The notes under the pieces are model-generated. The model saw only the letters and a list, made by a program, of their open reading frames with translations. It had not been told where the DNA came from and searched no databases. From positions 1 to 61,738 of the forward strand of contig NZ_AGUF01000090.1 in NCBI RefSeq assembly GCF_000236785.1: a stretch of 61,738 nt of DNA. The letters run 5' to 3'. A program made the position numbers and the translations under genes. Origin of the DNA: Achromobacter arsenitoxydans SY8. Its GTDB lineage: Bacteria > Pseudomonadota > Gammaproteobacteria > Burkholderiales > Burkholderiaceae_B. This document shows positions 61,190 to 61,738 of the stretch, piece after piece. The first letter of the stretch is position 1. Every line of letters begins with the position of its first letter.

Positions 61190-61738
61190 GGTGCAAAGCT
61201 CTCCAGATAGGGTGCGAATCCGGCGGCCGACTGGCGCCGCATGACCGCGCAGTTTACCGGCCCCCACACCCAAATCAAGGACAGTTGGTCTCGCTTGGGT
61301 GCAAGACACATAGCGGCGGCCAGGCAATCCACGCAGCATGCCTACACGCAAAGCGCCATCTCCACGACGCAAGACACCGCGCAAGCCCCCCAAGGCCGCC
61401 CGCGCGGCCGGCCGGGGGCGACCCCCGCAAGACGCCCCATTCCCAACCGAGTGCTGGCCAGAACCTAAAGAACCCAGACCGCCCCAGCACCAGTGAAGAT
61501 TCAACTACTGGAGCACGGTGCGGCGGCGGCCTGGGGTGCGCGGGGCGTGTAGATGCGCCCGAGGGAAACCGTAGGGAGCCGAAGGCGGACGAGGTTGACG
61601 CAGGGGCAGTCCGGAGCGAACGCTCCGGACCGCAATCGTAGCCCCGCGCGCCCCAGGCCGCCGACGCGCCGGGCGTCAAAAGAACCATCACCCGGGAGTG
61701 TCAGATTTTTTGTGTTCTAGGCGTTAGTCTGACGTTGC
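61190..61738. other. 549-base right-end stretch without a supported gene
   Basis: Open frames here (such as 61153-61641 on plus and 61275-61691 on minus) look like random GC-rich frames: no signal, domain or ribosome binding site. The stretch contains a GC-rich hairpin near 61395-61415, the large inverted repeat at 61525-61662 and an AT-rich end (61700-61720) that may be the start of the next region. Confidence 0.6.
61525..61662. repeat. Large imperfect inverted repeat with internal hairpin
   Basis: A 22-base arm (61525-61546) is the reverse complement of 61641-61662 with one mismatch, and pairing can extend outward by about 10 more bases with mismatches. The enclosed 94 bases contain a perfect 10-bp hairpin, GTCCGGAGCG-AA-CGCTCCGGAC (61609-61630). 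The whole could fold into a long stem or cruciform. It may be a dispersed repeat, a structured RNA or the end of a mobile element. Confidence 0.8.

Noticed and set aside
61153-61691. Open frames on both strands in the right-end stretch (61153-61641 plus, 61275-61691 minus)
   Set aside because: They overlap each other and the inverted repeat, show Pro/Arg-rich composition and have no ribosome binding site or domain.

Overview
The window is GC-rich, almost fully coding DNA of a beta-proteobacterium in the Alcaligenaceae, most likely Achromobacter or a close Bordetella relative. The grounds are the codon usage, the amgK-murU / lptD-surA-rsmA and glyQ-glyS-gmhB-plsC neighbourhoods, a Bug-type (TctC) binding protein beside a LysR gene, and a short palindromic intergenic repeat typical of Burkholderiales. 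The genus call is inference; no rRNA or other marker gene is present.

Positions 1-26601 hold a type VI secretion system (T6SS). Two divergent units meet at about 9.5 kb. Leftward: tssJ-tssK-tssL and a giant vgrG (here VgrG1) that runs off the left edge. Rightward: a TPR lipoprotein gene, tssB, tssC, hcp, tssE, tssF, tssG, tssH (clpV), a second vgrG (VgrG2), a DUF4123 chaperone, a VasX-like pore-type effector and a small membrane protein that is probably its immunity factor. tssA and tssM are not in the window. The most unusual object is the C-terminal extension of VgrG1: at least about 1,270 residues after the normal VgrG/DUF2345 body, rich in Ala/Gly/Ser/Thr, still open at the edge, with a 42-residue repeat and two blocks of an exact 13-residue period.

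Positions 26.7-32.8 kb: an OmpA-like lipoprotein, pterin carbinolamine dehydratase, an FAD monooxygenase-DUF2783-MarR operon with inverted-repeat operator candidates, a coiled-coil membrane protein, and the MurU/AmgK peptidoglycan-recycling pair. Positions 32.9-37.7 kb: lptD-surA-rsmA (outer membrane assembly and rRNA methylation).

Positions 37.8-54.4 kb are core metabolism: divergent glycerate kinase and pyruvate kinase, a nucleoside-recognition (Gate) membrane protein, a FadE-type acyl-CoA dehydrogenase, then leftward def, gloA, a phnW-like aminotransferase, a YgjP-type metallopeptidase, plsC, gmhB, glyS and glyQ, and rightward an enoyl-CoA hydratase and class I fumarase. Positions 54.5-59.8 kb: an SDR-MaoC-CoA-transferase operon that looks like a split multifunctional beta-oxidation enzyme, a divergent LysR regulator, and a Bug/TctC binding protein. 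The right end (59.9-61.7 kb) looks less GC-rich by eye and accessory: a zinc-ribbon membrane protein, an LprI-like secreted protein, and a non-coding stretch with a large imperfect inverted repeat. No tRNA, rRNA, CRISPR array or insertion sequence was found.
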